Below are positions 63,232 to 64,000 of a stretch of DNA of 64,000 nt, one piece after another. Each line of letters starts with the position of its first letter. Position 1 is the first letter of the stretch. The stretch is from assembly GCF_029525555.1 (NCBI RefSeq), contig NZ_JAPDHZ010000006.1, positions 558,001-622,000 on the forward strand, read 5' to 3'. The stretch is from Cohnella ginsengisoli (GTDB taxonomy: Bacteria; Bacillota; Bacilli; Paenibacillales; Paenibacillaceae). The position numbers were made by a program, and so were the translations under genes. Under the pieces are notes generated by a model. The model was given only the letters and a program-made list of their open reading frames with translations, was not told where the DNA came from and searched no databases.

Positions 63232-63325
63232 ACGTACGGCCCCGGCGCGCCGGGCTCTCGCTGTGACGGAGAGCGCGGCGCCTGGGTATAGATAAAGAGA
63301 CCAAAGACGGAAGGATGAGAAATTG

Positions 63326-64000
63326 ATGACCATTGCTGCGAACGAAGTGTATGAATCCTGGCTCAACAATCCGAAGGTAGACGACTCGACCAAGGAGGAG
63401 CTGCGCTCGATCGGGGACAAACCCGCGGAGATCGACGACCGTTTTTACCGCGAGCTTGAGTTCGGCACCGGCGGCCTTCGCGGCGTGATGGGCGCGGGCA
63501 CAAACCGGATGAACCGGTATATGATCGGCCGCGCGACGCAGGGCTTCGCCAATTATTTGCTGCGCAACTTCGAGTCCCCCTCCGTCGTGATCGCGCACGA
63601 TTCCCGCAATAATTCCGATATCTTCACGCTCGAGACGGCACAAGTGCTGGCGGCAAACGGGATCAAGGCTTATTTGTTCCGCTCCTTGCGCCCGACGCCT
63701 CAGCTGTCGTTCGCGGTCCGGGATCTGAAGGCCGCAGGCGGCGTCGTCGTGACGGCCAGCCACAACCCGCCCGAGTACAACGGGTACAAGGTCTACGGCC
63801 AGGACGGCTGCCAGCTCGTGCCCCATCAGGCGGAGCAGGTCATCGCCGCGATTCGCGAAGTCGACGCGTTCGATGACGTCAAGCGTATGAGTCAGGCCGA
63901 AGGCGAAGCGCAGGGCCTGATCGTATGGCTGGGCGAAAATGAAGACAATCGGTTCGTACATACGGTCGCCGCTCAATCCGTTCATCCCGAGGTGCTGAAA
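63326..64000 (+). CDS. Phosphoglucomutase/phosphomannomutase family enzyme (3' truncated)
   Basis: Alpha-D-phosphohexomutase related to PgcA, which makes glucose-1-phosphate for wall teichoic acid and glycolipid synthesis. Starts MTIAANEVYESWLNNPKVDD at ATG 63326 and is still open at the window end (225 residues seen, of about 570 usual). The N-terminal domain has FGTGGLRGVMGAGTNRMNRY (N-terminal loop) and the phosphoserine site VVVTASHNPPEYNGYKVYG. GGAAGGATG precedes the start. Its own end and any operon partners lie beyond the window. Confidence 0.93.
   Translation, partial: MTIAANEVYESWLNNPKVDDSTKEELRSIGDKPAEIDDRFYRELEFGTGGLRGVMGAGTNRMNRYMIGRATQGFANYLLRNFESPSVVIAHDSRNNSDIFTLETAQVLAANGIKAYLFRSLRPTPQLSFAVRDLKAAGGVVVTASHNPPEYNGYKVYGQDGCQLVPHQAEQVIAAIREVDAFDDVKRMSQAEGEAQGLIVWLGENEDNRFVHTVAAQSVHPEVLK

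Noticed and set aside
1..64000. tRNA, rRNA, prophage or plasmid-type origin genes
   Set aside because: Nothing matching these was found on reading both strands, although tRNAs are hard to exclude by eye.

Overview
The window is GC-rich chromosomal DNA from an endospore-forming Firmicute, most likely a Paenibacillaceae member (Cohnella/Paenibacillus type). Evidence: sporulation genes (spoIIR, spoIID, spoIIQ, spoIIID), an S-layer-homology protein, a YpdA-type bacillithiol pathway protein, and a gene order that follows the Bacillus subtilis prfA-to-ywpB(fabZ) segment: prfA, prmC, spoIIR, ywlC, mntP, ywlE, rpiB, ywlG, glyA, upp, mnaA, atp operon, ywzB, murA, spoIID, spoIIQ, spoIIID, mbl, flhO, flhP, fabZ.

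Layout. 1-5.6 kb: a 5'-truncated ABC exporter, DinB protein, YafY and LysR regulators and an EamA exporter. 5.7-14.7 kb: translation and sporulation backbone (prfA, prmC, spoIIR, ywlC, mntP, ywlE), with a lipoprotein, an XRE regulator and an MFS pump inserted between prfA and prmC. 14.7-19.5 kb: Rpn-like nuclease, YpsA-like protein, then a ZTP riboswitch leading rpiB-ywlG-glyA, with an 8-copy palindromic repeat array before glyA. 19.6-27.6 kb: a c-di-AMP riboswitch ahead of a KamA-like protein that has lost its iron-sulfur motif, a PspA/DUF350/DUF4178/DUF4247 envelope-stress operon behind a sigma-W-type promoter, NamA, an MFS carrier, a small unknown protein and an SLH protein. 27.8-37.3 kb: upp, mnaA and the F1Fo ATP synthase operon atpZIBEFHAGDC. 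37.3-52.5 kb: ypdA, Dps, two giant tandem FecR/cadherin-like secreted proteins and a secreted subtilase. 52.6-64 kb: ywzB, murA, spoIID, spoIIQ, a degenerate HD-GYP protein, spoIIID, mbl, flhO, flhP, an EpuA-like protein, a CDP-alcohol phosphatidyltransferase, fabZ and the start of a phosphohexomutase.

Two window-wide observations matter most. First, thirteen genes, several of them housekeeping (upp, atpI, mbl, spoIID, mntP), are broken in the given sequence by single-base length changes in homopolymers. Seventeen of eighteen are +1, and removing one base restores a full-length family member in every case. This looks like homopolymer over-calling; those genes are annotated over their repaired extent. 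Second, 51-52 bp-phased palindromic repeats occur in at least two intergenic sites (1.75-1.93 kb and 17.76-18.16 kb), with a possible relative at 10.03-10.09 kb. Together with the tandem giant surface proteins and the cluster-less KamA protein behind a c-di-AMP riboswitch, they are the least explained elements here.
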